A DNA stretch of 64,000 bases from assembly GCA_035506135.1 (NCBI GenBank), contig DATJPY010000048.1, forward strand, positions 1 through 64,000. The letters are read 5' to 3'. Numbering within the stretch: position 1 is the stretch's first letter; each line of letters starts with the position of its first letter. The notes below the pieces were generated by a model, which saw only the letters and a program-made list of their open reading frames with translations, did no database searches and had not been told where the DNA came from. A program made the translations under genes and the position numbers. This stretch comes from DATJPY01 sp035506135. GTDB lineage: Bacteria; Myxococcota_A; UBA9160; PR03. This document shows, piece by piece, positions 50,974 through 58,942 of this stretch.

Positions 50974-52392
50974 ATGCGGGAGCGCTCCGACGCACTCGTG
51001 ATCTTCGGGGCCACCGGCGACCTCGCGTTCAAGAAGATCTACCCGTCGCTCTACGCCATGGCCCGCCGCGGCACGCTCGACGTGCCCGTGGTCGGCGTCG
51101 GCCGCGAGTCGCTCAACGTCGACTGGCTGGTCGACCGCGCGCGCAAGAGCATCGAGGCGAGCGGCGCCCGCGTCGACGAGGCGGCCTTCGCGAAGCTGGC
51201 CCGCAGCTTCCGCTACGCGGGCGGCGACTACGGAGCGCGCCCGCTCTTCGAGACGCTGCGCAAGGTGCTCGGAGACGCCCATCGTCCGCTCTTCTACCTC
51301 GCCATCCCGCCGAGCGCGTTTCCGAGCACGATCCAGGGGCTCGCCGCCTCGCGCTGCGCGACGTCGGACCCCGACGGCGCGCGGATCGTGGTCGAGAAGC
51401 CGTTCGGGCGCGACCTCGCCTCGGCGCGCGCGCTGAACCATACGCTGCACGAGGTCTTCGACGAGCGGTCGATCTTCCGCGTCGACCACTTCCTCGGCAA
51501 GGAGCCGGTGCTGAACCTGCTCTACTTCCGCTTCGCCAACTCGTTCTTGGAGCCGATCTGGAACCGACACCACGTCGCTCACGTGCAGGTCACCATGGCG
51601 GAGAGCTTCGGCGTCCAGGGGCGCGGGAAGTTCTACGAGGAGGTGGGCGCGATCCGCGACGTGGTCCAGAACCACCTGCTCCAGGTGGTGGCCCTGCTGG
51701 CGATGGAGCCGCCGACCAGCGGGATCGCCGATGCGGTGCGCGACGAGAAGGTGAAGGTGTTCAAGGCGATCCATCCGCTCTCCCCGGATCACCTGGTGCG
51801 CGGCCAGCTCCTCGGCTACCGGAACGAGGCGGGCGTCGCGCCGGAGTCGAACGTCGAGACCTACGCGGCGCTCGAGCTCGAGATCGACTCGTGGCGCTGG
51901 GCCGGCGTGCCCTTCCTGATCCGCACCGGAAAGAGCCTGCCGGTCACGGCGACCGAGGTGCGCGTCACGCTGCAGCGCCCGCCGCAGCACGTCTTCGCAG
52001 GGATCGAGCTGGAGCGGGGTGCGCCGAACTACTTCCGCTTCCGGCTCGGCGGCGAGGGTGAGATCGCGCTCGGCGCGCGCACTCGCGAGCCCGGCGACGA
52101 TTCGCCCGATGGGATCGCGGGCGAGGCGGTCGAGCTGTTCGTGTGCTCGAACCGCGGCGAGGGCCAGGAGCCGTACGAGAGGCTGCTGGGCGACGCCATG
52201 CTCGGCGATCCCACCCTGTTCGCGCGCCAGGACGAGGTCGAGGAGGCGTGGCGCATCGTCGATCCGCTGCTCGGCCAGCCGACGCCCGTGCATCCGTACG
52301 AGCCGGGGAGCTGGGGACCGCGCCAGGCCGACGCGCTCGCTGCGCCCTCGGGCGGCTGGGTGGCGCCCGGTCCCGCGCGGGTGTGCATCTGA
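50974..52392 (+). CDS. zwf: Glucose-6-phosphate 1-dehydrogenase
   Basis: A 472-residue cytosolic enzyme of the oxidative pentose phosphate pathway, producing NADPH and 6-phosphogluconolactone. The dinucleotide motif is IFGATGDLAFKKIYPSLY, followed by IVVEKPFGRDL and the catalytic signature RVDHFLGKEPVLNLL, with the expected Asp-His-x-Leu-Gly-Lys-Glu. AGGAG precedes the ATG at 50974. The next gene, pgl, starts inside its last codons (GTG 52383), so zwf-pgl are translationally coupled. NADPH supply for the nearby P450s is a plausible reason for its position, but unproven. Confidence 0.96.
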   Translation: MRERSDALVIFGATGDLAFKKIYPSLYAMARRGTLDVPVVGVGRESLNVDWLVDRARKSIEASGARVDEAAFAKLARSFRYAGGDYGARPLFETLRKVLGDAHRPLFYLAIPPSAFPSTIQGLAASRCATSDPDGARIVVEKPFGRDLASARALNHTLHEVFDERSIFRVDHFLGKEPVLNLLYFRFANSFLEPIWNRHHVAHVQVTMAESFGVQGRGKFYEEVGAIRDVVQNHLLQVVALLAMEPPTSGIADAVRDEKVKVFKAIHPLSPDHLVRGQLLGYRNEAGVAPESNVETYAALELEIDSWRWAGVPFLIRTGKSLPVTATEVRVTLQRPPQHVFAGIELERGAPNYFRFRLGGEGEIALGARTREPGDDSPDGIAGEAVELFVCSNRGEGQEPYERLLGDAMLGDPTLFARQDEVEEAWRIVDPLLGQPTPVHPYEPGSWGPRQADALAAPSGGWVAPGPARVCI

Positions 52393-53078
52393 AGCTCGAG
52401 GTGCTGGACGACGCCGATGCCGTCGCGCGGCGCGGCGCAGCGCAGGTGGCCGAGTGCGCGCGCGAGGCCGTGCGCGCGCGCGGGCGGTTCCTCTTCGCCG
52501 TGAGCGGCGGGCACACGCCGTGGGCGATGCTCGCGATGCTCGCCGCCGAGGACGTGCCGTGGGAGCACCTCGAGCTGTTCCAGATCGACGAGCGCGTGGC
52601 GCCCGCGGGCGACCCGGACCGCAACTGGACGCAGCTCGCGAAGAGCCTTCTCGGGCGCGTCTCGCTCGCGCCGGAGCGCCTGCACCCGATGCCGGTCGAG
52701 GACGCAGACCTCGAGGCTGCGGCGTCGCGCTACGCGGCGGCGCTGGCGCGTGCCGGCGGTGCGCCTCCGGTCCTCGATCTCGCGCATCTGGGACTCGGAC
52801 CGGACGGCCACACCGCGTCGCTCGTACCGGGCGATCCCGTGCTCGACGTGCAGGGCGCCGACGTCGCGCTCGCGGGGCCCTACCAGGGGCGCCGGCGCAT
52901 GACCCTCACCTTCCCGGCGCTCGACCGCGCGCGCTCCGTGCTCTGGCTGGTGACGGGTGCGGACAAGCGCGAGATGCTCCCGCGTCTGCTGCACGGCGAC
53001 CGGTCGATCCCGGCCGGACGCGTGCGACAGGACGCCGCGCTCCTGCTGGCGGATCGGGCGGCCGCAGGACCGGCGTGA
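52383..53078 (+). CDS. pgl: 6-phosphogluconolactonase
   Basis: A 231-residue DevB-type (NagB-like fold) lactonase, second step of the oxidative pentose phosphate pathway. FLFAVSGGHTPWAML, FQIDERVAPAGDPDRNW and LGLGPDGHTASLVPG are the three family blocks, the latter with the catalytic His. GTG 52383 overlaps zwf by 10 bases. It overlaps the following oxidoreductase gene by 4 bases (GTGA), so zwf, pgl and that gene form one operon. Length is typical. Confidence 0.94.
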   Translation: MHLKLEVLDDADAVARRGAAQVAECAREAVRARGRFLFAVSGGHTPWAMLAMLAAEDVPWEHLELFQIDERVAPAGDPDRNWTQLAKSLLGRVSLAPERLHPMPVEDADLEAAASRYAAALARAGGAPPVLDLAHLGLGPDGHTASLVPGDPVLDVQGADVALAGPYQGRRRMTLTFPALDRARSVLWLVTGADKREMLPRLLHGDRSIPAGRVRQDAALLLADRAAAGPA

Positions 53079-53992
53079 GGGCGGTGCACCTGCGCGCGCA
53101 CGCGGGCCCCGAGCTGTTCGTCGAGGAGGCTCCGGCACCGCGTCCGGGGCGCGGTGAGGTGCTGGTCGATGTACACGCCGCCGGCGTCACGCCGAGCGAG
53201 CTCGCCTGGCAGCCGACCCGGACCGCCCGCGAGGGCACGCCACGCGCGCTGCCGCTGATCCCCGGCCACGAGTTCTCGGGCGTGGTGGTCGAGGCCGGCG
53301 CCGGCGCGGACCTCGCCGCGGGCGACGCGGTCTACGGCGTGAACGATTGGTATCGCGACGGCGCGCAGGCGGAGCTCTGCGTCGCGCGCGCCGCCGATCT
53401 GGCCCCGAAGCCCGCGACTCTCGATCACGCGACCGCGTCCGTGGTGCCGATCTCGGCGCTCACCGCCTGGCAGGGGCTCTTCGTGCGCGGCCTGCTCGGC
53501 GCCGGACAGCTCGCGCTCATCCACGGCGGCGCAGGCGCGGTCGGGGGCTTCGCGGTGCAGCTCGCGCGCTGGCGCGGCGCGCGGGTCGCCGCGACTGTCT
53601 CGGCCGCCGACCTGGACTTCGTTCGCGCGCTCGGCGCGACCCTCGCGATCGATCACCGCGTGGCGCGCTTCGAGGACGAGGTGCGCAGCGTGGACGTGGT
53701 CCTCGACACGGTGGGCGGCGACGCGCTGGCCCGCTCGCGCGCGGTGCTCGCGCCGGGAGGGAGGCTCGTCACGGTCGCCGCGTCGAGCGAGCGCGCGAGC
53801 GATGCGCGCGAGGCCTTCTTCATCGTCGAGCCGAGCCGGGCGCAGCTCGTGGATATCGGCAAGCTGATCGACGCCGGCTCGCTGCGCCCGCAGCTCGCGG
53901 GCGTGCATCCGCTCGAGGAAGCGGTCCCCGCCTGGCAGCGCGCGCGGCGCGGCGGCCTCCGCGGCAAGCTCGCCCTGCGCATGCACGAGTGA
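53075..53992 (+). CDS. Zinc-less MDR-type NAD(P)H oxidoreductase (quinone reductase-like)
   Basis: A 305-residue medium-chain dehydrogenase/reductase. Strings: LIPGHEFSGVVVEAGAGA, then TAWQGLFVRGLLGAGQLALIHGGAGAVGGFAVQLAR (in part GGAGAVGGFAVQLA, nucleotide-binding), and the C-terminal LVDIGKLIDAGSLRP. The structural-zinc cysteines of alcohol dehydrogenases are absent, which points to quinone- or enone-reductase type. It starts at GTG in the pgl stop codon overlap. It likely uses NADPH made by the upstream genes. Substrate unknown. Confidence 0.85.
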   Translation: MRAVHLRAHAGPELFVEEAPAPRPGRGEVLVDVHAAGVTPSELAWQPTRTAREGTPRALPLIPGHEFSGVVVEAGAGADLAAGDAVYGVNDWYRDGAQAELCVARAADLAPKPATLDHATASVVPISALTAWQGLFVRGLLGAGQLALIHGGAGAVGGFAVQLARWRGARVAATVSAADLDFVRALGATLAIDHRVARFEDEVRSVDVVLDTVGGDALARSRAVLAPGGRLVTVAASSERASDAREAFFIVEPSRAQLVDIGKLIDAGSLRPQLAGVHPLEEAVPAWQRARRGGLRGKLALRMHE

Positions 53993-54005
53993 GCGCAGCC
54001 GCCGG

Positions 54006-54605
54006 TTGACGGGAGCCGCCGCGCGAGTGCATGCTCGGGGCGTGCGCGAGCACCGCTACACGCTGGACCTGCCCCATTCGGTCGATCGCCTCTGGGCGCT
54101 GATGCAGGACTACCCGCGCTGGACGGAGTACGCGCCGATGGTGGTTCGCGTCGAGGTGCTGCATCCCGGCGACGCGCGCGGCAACGGCCTCCTCCGGCGC
54201 GTGATCTACAAGATGCCGTTCGGCCGCGTCGGCAGCGCGCTCGAGCTGGTGACCGACGTCGTGAGCCCGAGCGAAGCGAGGGCGACGAACGGGCTCGCGG
54301 GCGAGCCGCAGGCGAGCGAAGCGAGGGCGACGAACGGCGCGGACCGCGAGCGGTGGTGCGGCTACACCTATACGATGATCAGCCGCGCGACGGGGAACGA
54401 CCAGACCGGCCGCGTGCGCCTCGAGCCGGTCGGCCCGCGGCAGACGCGCCTCCACTTCGAGGAGCGCTACCACGTCGTCTCCGCGCCCTGGCGCTGGTTC
54501 GAGGGGCCGATCTACCGCTTCATCAACCGCCAGAACGAGGCCTCGATGCGCAGCCTCTCCACCTGGCTGTCCGGCCACCCGGAGTACCGGCCCGAGCTCT
54601 CCTGA
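54006..54605 (+). CDS. SRPBCC-fold (START/polyketide-cyclase-like) protein carrying an inserted repeat
   Basis: A 199-residue SRPBCC-type lipid- or small-molecule-binding protein. LDLPHSVDRLWALMQDYPRW is the typical first strand-helix of the fold, and LHFEERYHVV with PIYRFINRQNEASM forms the C-terminal strand-helix. TTG 54006 opens the frame, but GTG 54042 gives a more usual N-terminus. Residues about 88-118 hold two copies of SEARATNG in a loop between beta strands. They are encoded by a 24-nt direct repeat belonging to the dispersed repeat family, so the loop was probably added by that element. It is followed immediately by a P450 gene. Confidence 0.7.
   Translation: MTGAAARVHARGVREHRYTLDLPHSVDRLWALMQDYPRWTEYAPMVVRVEVLHPGDARGNGLLRRVIYKMPFGRVGSALELVTDVVSPSEARATNGLAGEPQASEARATNGADRERWCGYTYTMISRATGNDQTGRVRLEPVGPRQTRLHFEERYHVVSAPWRWFEGPIYRFINRQNEASMRSLSTWLSGHPEYRPELS
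54269..54337 (+). repeat. Dispersed repeat copy D, inside the SRPBCC gene
   Basis: A 24-nt direct repeat (beginning GAGCGAAGCGAGGGCGACGA) at 54269-54292 and 54314-54337, period 45 nt, so in frame. The segment between and into the second copy (54301-54321, GCGAGCCGCAGGCGAGCGAA, G) matches locus A core 43841-43861 at 20 of 21 bases. The reading frame is preserved. Confidence 0.75.
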
Positions 54606-54606
54606 G

Positions 54607-55854
54607 ATGGAGCTCGCCGACGTCGACCTCGTCGACCTCGACCGCTTCGCCGCGGGCTTCCCGCACGAGACCTTCGACTTCCTCCGCCGACACGCTCCGG
54701 TGTGGTGGCATCCGCCGAGCCCGAAGGCGCCGGGTGGCGAGGGCTTCTGGGTCGTCTCGCGCCACGCGGACGTGCTCGCGGTGCTGCGCGACCCGGCGAC
54801 CTTCTCCTCCGAGGGCGGCGGCAGCCGCAGTGGCGGCGGCACCACGCTCGACGACCTGCCGCGCGGCATCGGGCCGGGCGCGATGCTCAACATGATGGAT
54901 CCGCCGCGTCACGACGCGATCCGCCTCCTCGTCAACAAGGGGATGAAGCCGAGCACGATCGCGAAGCTCGAGGACGGGCTGCGCGCGCGCACGCGCGCCA
55001 TCCTGGACGACGTCGTGCCGCGCGGCAACTGCGACTTCCTGCGCGAGGTCGCGGCCGAGCTGCCGCTCCAGGTGACCGCGGGCCTGTTCGGCGTTCCCCA
55101 GGACGACCGCCACAAGATCTTCGAGTGGACCACGGCTTTCGTCGACTACGCGGATCGCGACCTCGGGCAGTCGAGCGCGCGGCTCGCCCGGGCCGCCGCC
55201 GAGCTCGCGGCCTACGGCGGCGAGCTGATCGCCGCCAAGCGCGAGCGGCCGGGCGACGACATGCTCTCGATCGCGATCCACGCCGAGATGCCCGAGGCGC
55301 CCGGGCGGCCCCGCCGCCTCGAGGACCGCGAGCTGCTGGCGTTCCTGTCGCTGCTGCTCGTGGCCGGCGCCGAGACCACGCGCAATGCGATCGCGGGCGG
55401 TCTCCTCGCGCTGATCGAGCGGCCCGAGTCGATGGCCGCCCTGCGCGCGGAGCGCGCGCTGCTCGGGACCTCCGTCGAGGAGATCCTGCGCTGGACCGCG
55501 CCGACCGCCTACAACCGCCGCACCGCCACGCGCGACGTCGAGCTCGGCGGGCAGAAGCTGCGCGCGGGAGACAAGGTCACGCACTGGTACCCGTCGGCGA
55601 ACCGCGACGAGGCGGTGTTCGCCGACCCCGCGCGCTTCGACGTCCGCCGCGATCCCAACCCGCACCTCTCGTTCGGCCACGGCGTGCACCACTGCCTGGG
55701 GGCGAGCCTCGCGCGGAGCGAGATCCGCATCGCGCTCGAGGAGCTCTTCGCTCGCGTCGACTCGATCGAGCTCGACGGCCCGGTCGAGTGGGCGCGGAGC
55801 AACAAGCACACGGGCATCCGCAGGATGCCGGTTCGCTGGCGCGCGTGCTCGTGA
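54607..55854 (+). CDS. Cytochrome P450
   Basis: A 415-residue soluble P450, the fourth in the window. Strings: FDFLRRHAPVWWHPP, MMDPPRHDAIRLLVNKGMKP, I-helix LVAGAETTRNAI (AGxET T), ExxR in EEILRW, heme loop LSFGHGVHHCLGASLARSE. The N-terminal pattern is close to the CYP125/126-like steroid- or cholesterol-oxidising group, at the level of resemblance only. It starts 1 base after the SRPBCC stop, so the two are coupled. An ABM-type monooxygenase gene follows. It heads the 54.6-60.6 kb cluster of putative degradative genes. Confidence 0.9.
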   Translation: MELADVDLVDLDRFAAGFPHETFDFLRRHAPVWWHPPSPKAPGGEGFWVVSRHADVLAVLRDPATFSSEGGGSRSGGGTTLDDLPRGIGPGAMLNMMDPPRHDAIRLLVNKGMKPSTIAKLEDGLRARTRAILDDVVPRGNCDFLREVAAELPLQVTAGLFGVPQDDRHKIFEWTTAFVDYADRDLGQSSARLARAAAELAAYGGELIAAKRERPGDDMLSIAIHAEMPEAPGRPRRLEDRELLAFLSLLLVAGAETTRNAIAGGLLALIERPESMAALRAERALLGTSVEEILRWTAPTAYNRRTATRDVELGGQKLRAGDKVTHWYPSANRDEAVFADPARFDVRRDPNPHLSFGHGVHHCLGASLARSEIRIALEELFARVDSIELDGPVEWARSNKHTGIRRMPVRWRACS

Positions 55855-55891
55855 GCGGACGTTCACCCCATCGCGGGCTATCGTCGCGTCC

Positions 55892-56197
55892 ATGGCCGCC
55901 TTCATCGCGATGAACCACTTCCAGGTCGATCCGGCGCGCGGCGCGGAGTTCGAGGCGCTTTGGAAGCAGCGCGAGACCTACCTCGCGGAGGTGCCCGGCT
56001 TCGTGCGCTTCGCCCTGATGCGGGGGGACGAGCCCGGCCACTACGCCTCGCACACGACGTGGCAGAGCCGCGCCGCCTTCGAGGCGTGGACGCGCTCCGA
56101 CGCCTTCAAGAAGGCGCACGCGCAGGCGCGCATGCCGTCCGGGCTGCTGGTGGGGCACCCGAAGCTCGCCACCTGGGAGGCGGTGCTCGAGGCCTAG
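55892..56197 (+). CDS. Antibiotic biosynthesis monooxygenase (ABM) family protein
   Basis: A 101-residue ferredoxin-like-fold protein. The family pattern is clear: FIAMNHFQVDPARGAEFEAL, then YLAEVPGFVRFALMRGDEPG, then YASHTTWQSRAAFEAW. Homologues include HmoA/IsdG-type heme-degrading enzymes and small-molecule monooxygenases; the IsdG-type Asn is present near the start (AMNHF), making heme degradation a possibility. It follows the P450 by 37 bases. Its stop shares CTAG (56194-56197) with the stop of the convergent acyl-CoA synthetase gene. Confidence 0.85.
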   Translation: MAAFIAMNHFQVDPARGAEFEALWKQRETYLAEVPGFVRFALMRGDEPGHYASHTTWQSRAAFEAWTRSDAFKKAHAQARMPSGLLVGHPKLATWEAVLEA

Positions 56198-57735
56198 ATC
56201 GCGCGCTCGCGCCCGGCCCAGTACGGCTCGCGCAGCCGCCGCTTGTAGAGCTTCCCGTTCGGATCGCGCGGCAGCGCGTCGCTGAAGTCGATCGAGCGCG
56301 GGCACTTGTAGCGCGCCAGATGCGCTGCGCAGTGCGCCAGCAGCGCTCGCTCGAGCTCGGGCCCGGCGCGCACGCCGGGAGCAGGCTCGATCACCGCCTT
56401 CACCGCCTCGCCCCAGTCGTCGTCGGGGATGCCGAAGACCGCGGCGTCGCCGACCGACGGGTGCGCCAGCAGCGCCGCCTCCACCTCGGCCGGATAGATG
56501 TTGACGCCGCCCGAGATGATCATGTCGATCTTGCGATCGCACAGGAAGAGGTAGCCCTCCGGATCGAGCCATCCGACGTCGCCGACGGTGAAGAAGTCGC
56601 CGACCCGGTTCTCGTCCGTCTTGCGCTCGTCGCCCTTGTAGCGGAAGTCCTGGATCAGCTTCAGGTACACCGTTCCGGTGCGGCCCGGGGGACAGTCGCG
56701 GCCCTGATCGTCGAGGATGCGGATCGCGGCGCCTTCCCAGGGCCGGCCGACGGTGCCCGGGCGCTCGAGCCACTCCCGCGGCGTCGCGAGCGTGCCGCCG
56801 CCCTCGGTCGCGCCGTAGTACTCGTACAGCACGGGTCCCAGCCACTCCATCGCGCGGCGCTTGAGCTCCACCGGGCACGGCGCCGCGGCGTGCAGCACGT
56901 GGCGCAGCGACGTGACGTCGTAGCGCGCGCGCGTCTCGGGCGGGAGCAGCAGCAGGCGGTGGATCTGGGTCGGAACCACGTGCGTGATGGTGACGCGGTG
57001 CCGCTCGATCAGCGCGAGGGCGCGCTCGGCGTCCCACGAGCCCATCAGCACGACCGGGTGCTCGAACTGCAGCGAGAACCAGCTGAAGGCGAGCGGCGCC
57101 GTGTGGTACATCGGCGACGTGGTGAGGTGCACGTGGCCCGCGCGCGGCTCGATGCCGAAGCGGCCGAGGTGGCTCGCGAGCATCGGCGCCATCACGTCGG
57201 GATCGATGGGATGGAGCTGGCGCGCGACGCCGCGCGGCCGCCCCGTGGTGCCCGACGTGTACTGCAGGAACTGACCGGCGGTGCGCTCGGTCGGCCGCCC
57301 GTCGGGCTGTCCGTCGAGGAGCTCCTGCCACGGGACGAAGCCCGGTACCGCGCCCACCGACACGCGAAGCGGAACGCGTGCCTCCTCGGCGGCGGCGGCG
57401 GCCGTCTCCGCGTAGCCGGCATCGGCGCAGAACGCCCGCGCACCCGAGTCGGCGAGGATGTAGGCGATCTCGCCGGCCGTCAGGTTGGTGTTGATCGGGG
57501 TGAACTGCAGGCCCGCCTGCATCGCGGCGGCGAGCAGCTCCACGATCGGCACCCCGTTCGGCAGTAGCGCCGCGACCGCGTCGCCGGTCGCGACGCCGCG
57601 CGCGCGCAGCGCGTGCACCAGGCGGTTGCAGTCCGCGAGGAGCTCGCCGGCGCGCAGCGCGCGTCCAGCGGGATCGATCAGCGCGACGCGGTCGGGCTCG
57701 GCCTCGGCGGCGCGCCAGAAGCCCGGGATTGCCAC
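56194..57735 (-). CDS. Acyl-CoA synthetase (AMP-binding)
   Basis: A 513-residue ANL-family enzyme that activates a carboxylic acid as acyl-AMP and then as the CoA ester. A3 motif is LQYTSGTTGRPRGVA; A5 YEYYGATEGGG; A7 TVGDVGWLDPEGYLFLCDR; A8 KIDMIISGGVNIYPAEVE; the adenylation Lys is in PNGKLYKRRL. The start is GTG 57735 with GAGGGG seven bases upstream. It begins 11 bases after the amidohydrolase gene, so it is in an operon with it and with the thiolase-like/DUF35 pair. Substrate unknown, probably a bulky or aromatic acid. Confidence 0.9.
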   Translation of the reverse strand: MAIPGFWRAAEAEPDRVALIDPAGRALRAGELLADCNRLVHALRARGVATGDAVAALLPNGVPIVELLAAAMQAGLQFTPINTNLTAGEIAYILADSGARAFCADAGYAETAAAAAEEARVPLRVSVGAVPGFVPWQELLDGQPDGRPTERTAGQFLQYTSGTTGRPRGVARQLHPIDPDVMAPMLASHLGRFGIEPRAGHVHLTTSPMYHTAPLAFSWFSLQFEHPVVLMGSWDAERALALIERHRVTITHVVPTQIHRLLLLPPETRARYDVTSLRHVLHAAAPCPVELKRRAMEWLGPVLYEYYGATEGGGTLATPREWLERPGTVGRPWEGAAIRILDDQGRDCPPGRTGTVYLKLIQDFRYKGDERKTDENRVGDFFTVGDVGWLDPEGYLFLCDRKIDMIISGGVNIYPAEVEAALLAHPSVGDAAVFGIPDDDWGEAVKAVIEPAPGVRAGPELERALLAHCAAHLARYKCPRSIDFSDALPRDPNGKLYKRRLREPYWAGRERAI

Positions 57736-57746
57736 CGCATCGCCCC

Positions 57747-58934
57747 TCAGCGGCCGCGCCGGGGCTTCTCGCCCAGCGGGATCCCGTAGAGGCGCGACCA
57801 GTTGTCGGCGACGACCTTCCGCATCGCCCCCTCCGAGAGCGGGAGCTTCTGGAAGTTCTCCATGGCGTGCGGATACATCGAGTCGCCGTGGGGGAAGTCG
57901 GTCGAGAACACCAGGTTGTCGTCGCCGAACCAGTCGACGTAGTGCCGCACCGTCTCCTCGTCGGCGTCGACCGACACGAAGCAGTTTCGGCGGAAGTACT
58001 CGGAGGGCTTGTGCGAGAGGTCGCGCGCCTCGTACCAGCCGACCCACTCGTAGTGCTCGTCGAGCCGGTGCAGCAGCCACGGCGCCCAGGAGCAGTTGCC
58101 CTCGAGCAGCGCCACCCGCAGCCGGGGGAAGCGCTCGAGGACGCCGCCGCCGCACAGCGACACGCATGCGGTCATCACGCCGAGCGGCTGGTTGAACGTG
58201 TGCCACATCATGAGCCGATCGGCGAAGATGTCGAGCGAGAAGTCCGGGCGGAGGTACGTGCGGCCGCCGCCGTGGAACGCCACCGGGATCCCGAGCCGCT
58301 CGCACTCCGCCCAGAGCGGGTCGTAGGCCGGGTGGTGCCAGGGACGGCGGTTGACCGCACCCGGCGCCAGGAAGATCGCCTTGAAGCCGTACTCGGTGAC
58401 ACATCGACGCGTCTCCTCGACGGCCGATGCCACGTCGTGCGGCGCCACCATCGCAGCGCCGAACAGCCGCGTGGGAGCGGCGGCCACGAAGTCGTGCAGC
58501 CAGTCGTTGTAGGCGCGCGCGATGGCGGCCGCGAACGCGGGCTCGAGCCCGTCGGGCCCCATCTGCTCGACCGAGTCGAGGCCCAGCACGAAGAGACCGC
58601 GCGAGGGGAAGAGCACCGCGAGGTCGACGCCCTCGCGGTCCATCGCCTCGAGCTGCGCCACCGCGTCCCAGCCGCGCGCCTCGGCACTCGCGTAGGCGTC
58701 CTCCTGGTCGGGGCGCCAGCCGATCCCGGCGCCGCGCGCCTCGCGCACGGCGCGCACCGGTCCGAGCCGCAGCATCACGTGCGACTTCACCTTGACGCGC
58801 AGGTCGCGGCGCAGCTCGGTCATGCCGACCGGGGCGGCGTGGCGGTACTCCGGTGCGATGTAGCGCTGCCACAGGTCGGGCGGCTCGAGCACGTGCATGT
58901 CGCTGTCGGCGACGACGCCATCTAGGATCGACAT
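57747..58934 (-). CDS. Amidohydrolase family protein (COG2159, TIM-barrel metal hydrolase)
   Basis: A 395-residue metal-dependent hydrolase of the ACMSD/COG2159 group. The N-terminal metal site is VADSDMHVLEPPDLW, a central His lies in IPVAFHGGGRTYLRP, and the final Asp in LVFSTDFPHGDS. It may hydrolyse or decarboxylate a cyclic or aromatic intermediate; the group includes decarboxylases and lactonases. AGGAGGCCC precedes ATG 58934. It is 8 bases downstream of the thiolase-like gene and 11 bases upstream of the acyl-CoA synthetase gene on the same strand, in one operon. Confidence 0.85.
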   Translation of the reverse strand: MSILDGVVADSDMHVLEPPDLWQRYIAPEYRHAAPVGMTELRRDLRVKVKSHVMLRLGPVRAVREARGAGIGWRPDQEDAYASAEARGWDAVAQLEAMDREGVDLAVLFPSRGLFVLGLDSVEQMGPDGLEPAFAAAIARAYNDWLHDFVAAAPTRLFGAAMVAPHDVASAVEETRRCVTEYGFKAIFLAPGAVNRRPWHHPAYDPLWAECERLGIPVAFHGGGRTYLRPDFSLDIFADRLMMWHTFNQPLGVMTACVSLCGGGVLERFPRLRVALLEGNCSWAPWLLHRLDEHYEWVGWYEARDLSHKPSEYFRRNCFVSVDADEETVRHYVDWFGDDNLVFSTDFPHGDSMYPHAMENFQKLPLSEGAMRKVVADNWSRLYGIPLGEKPRRGR

Positions 58935-58942
58935 GGGCCTCC

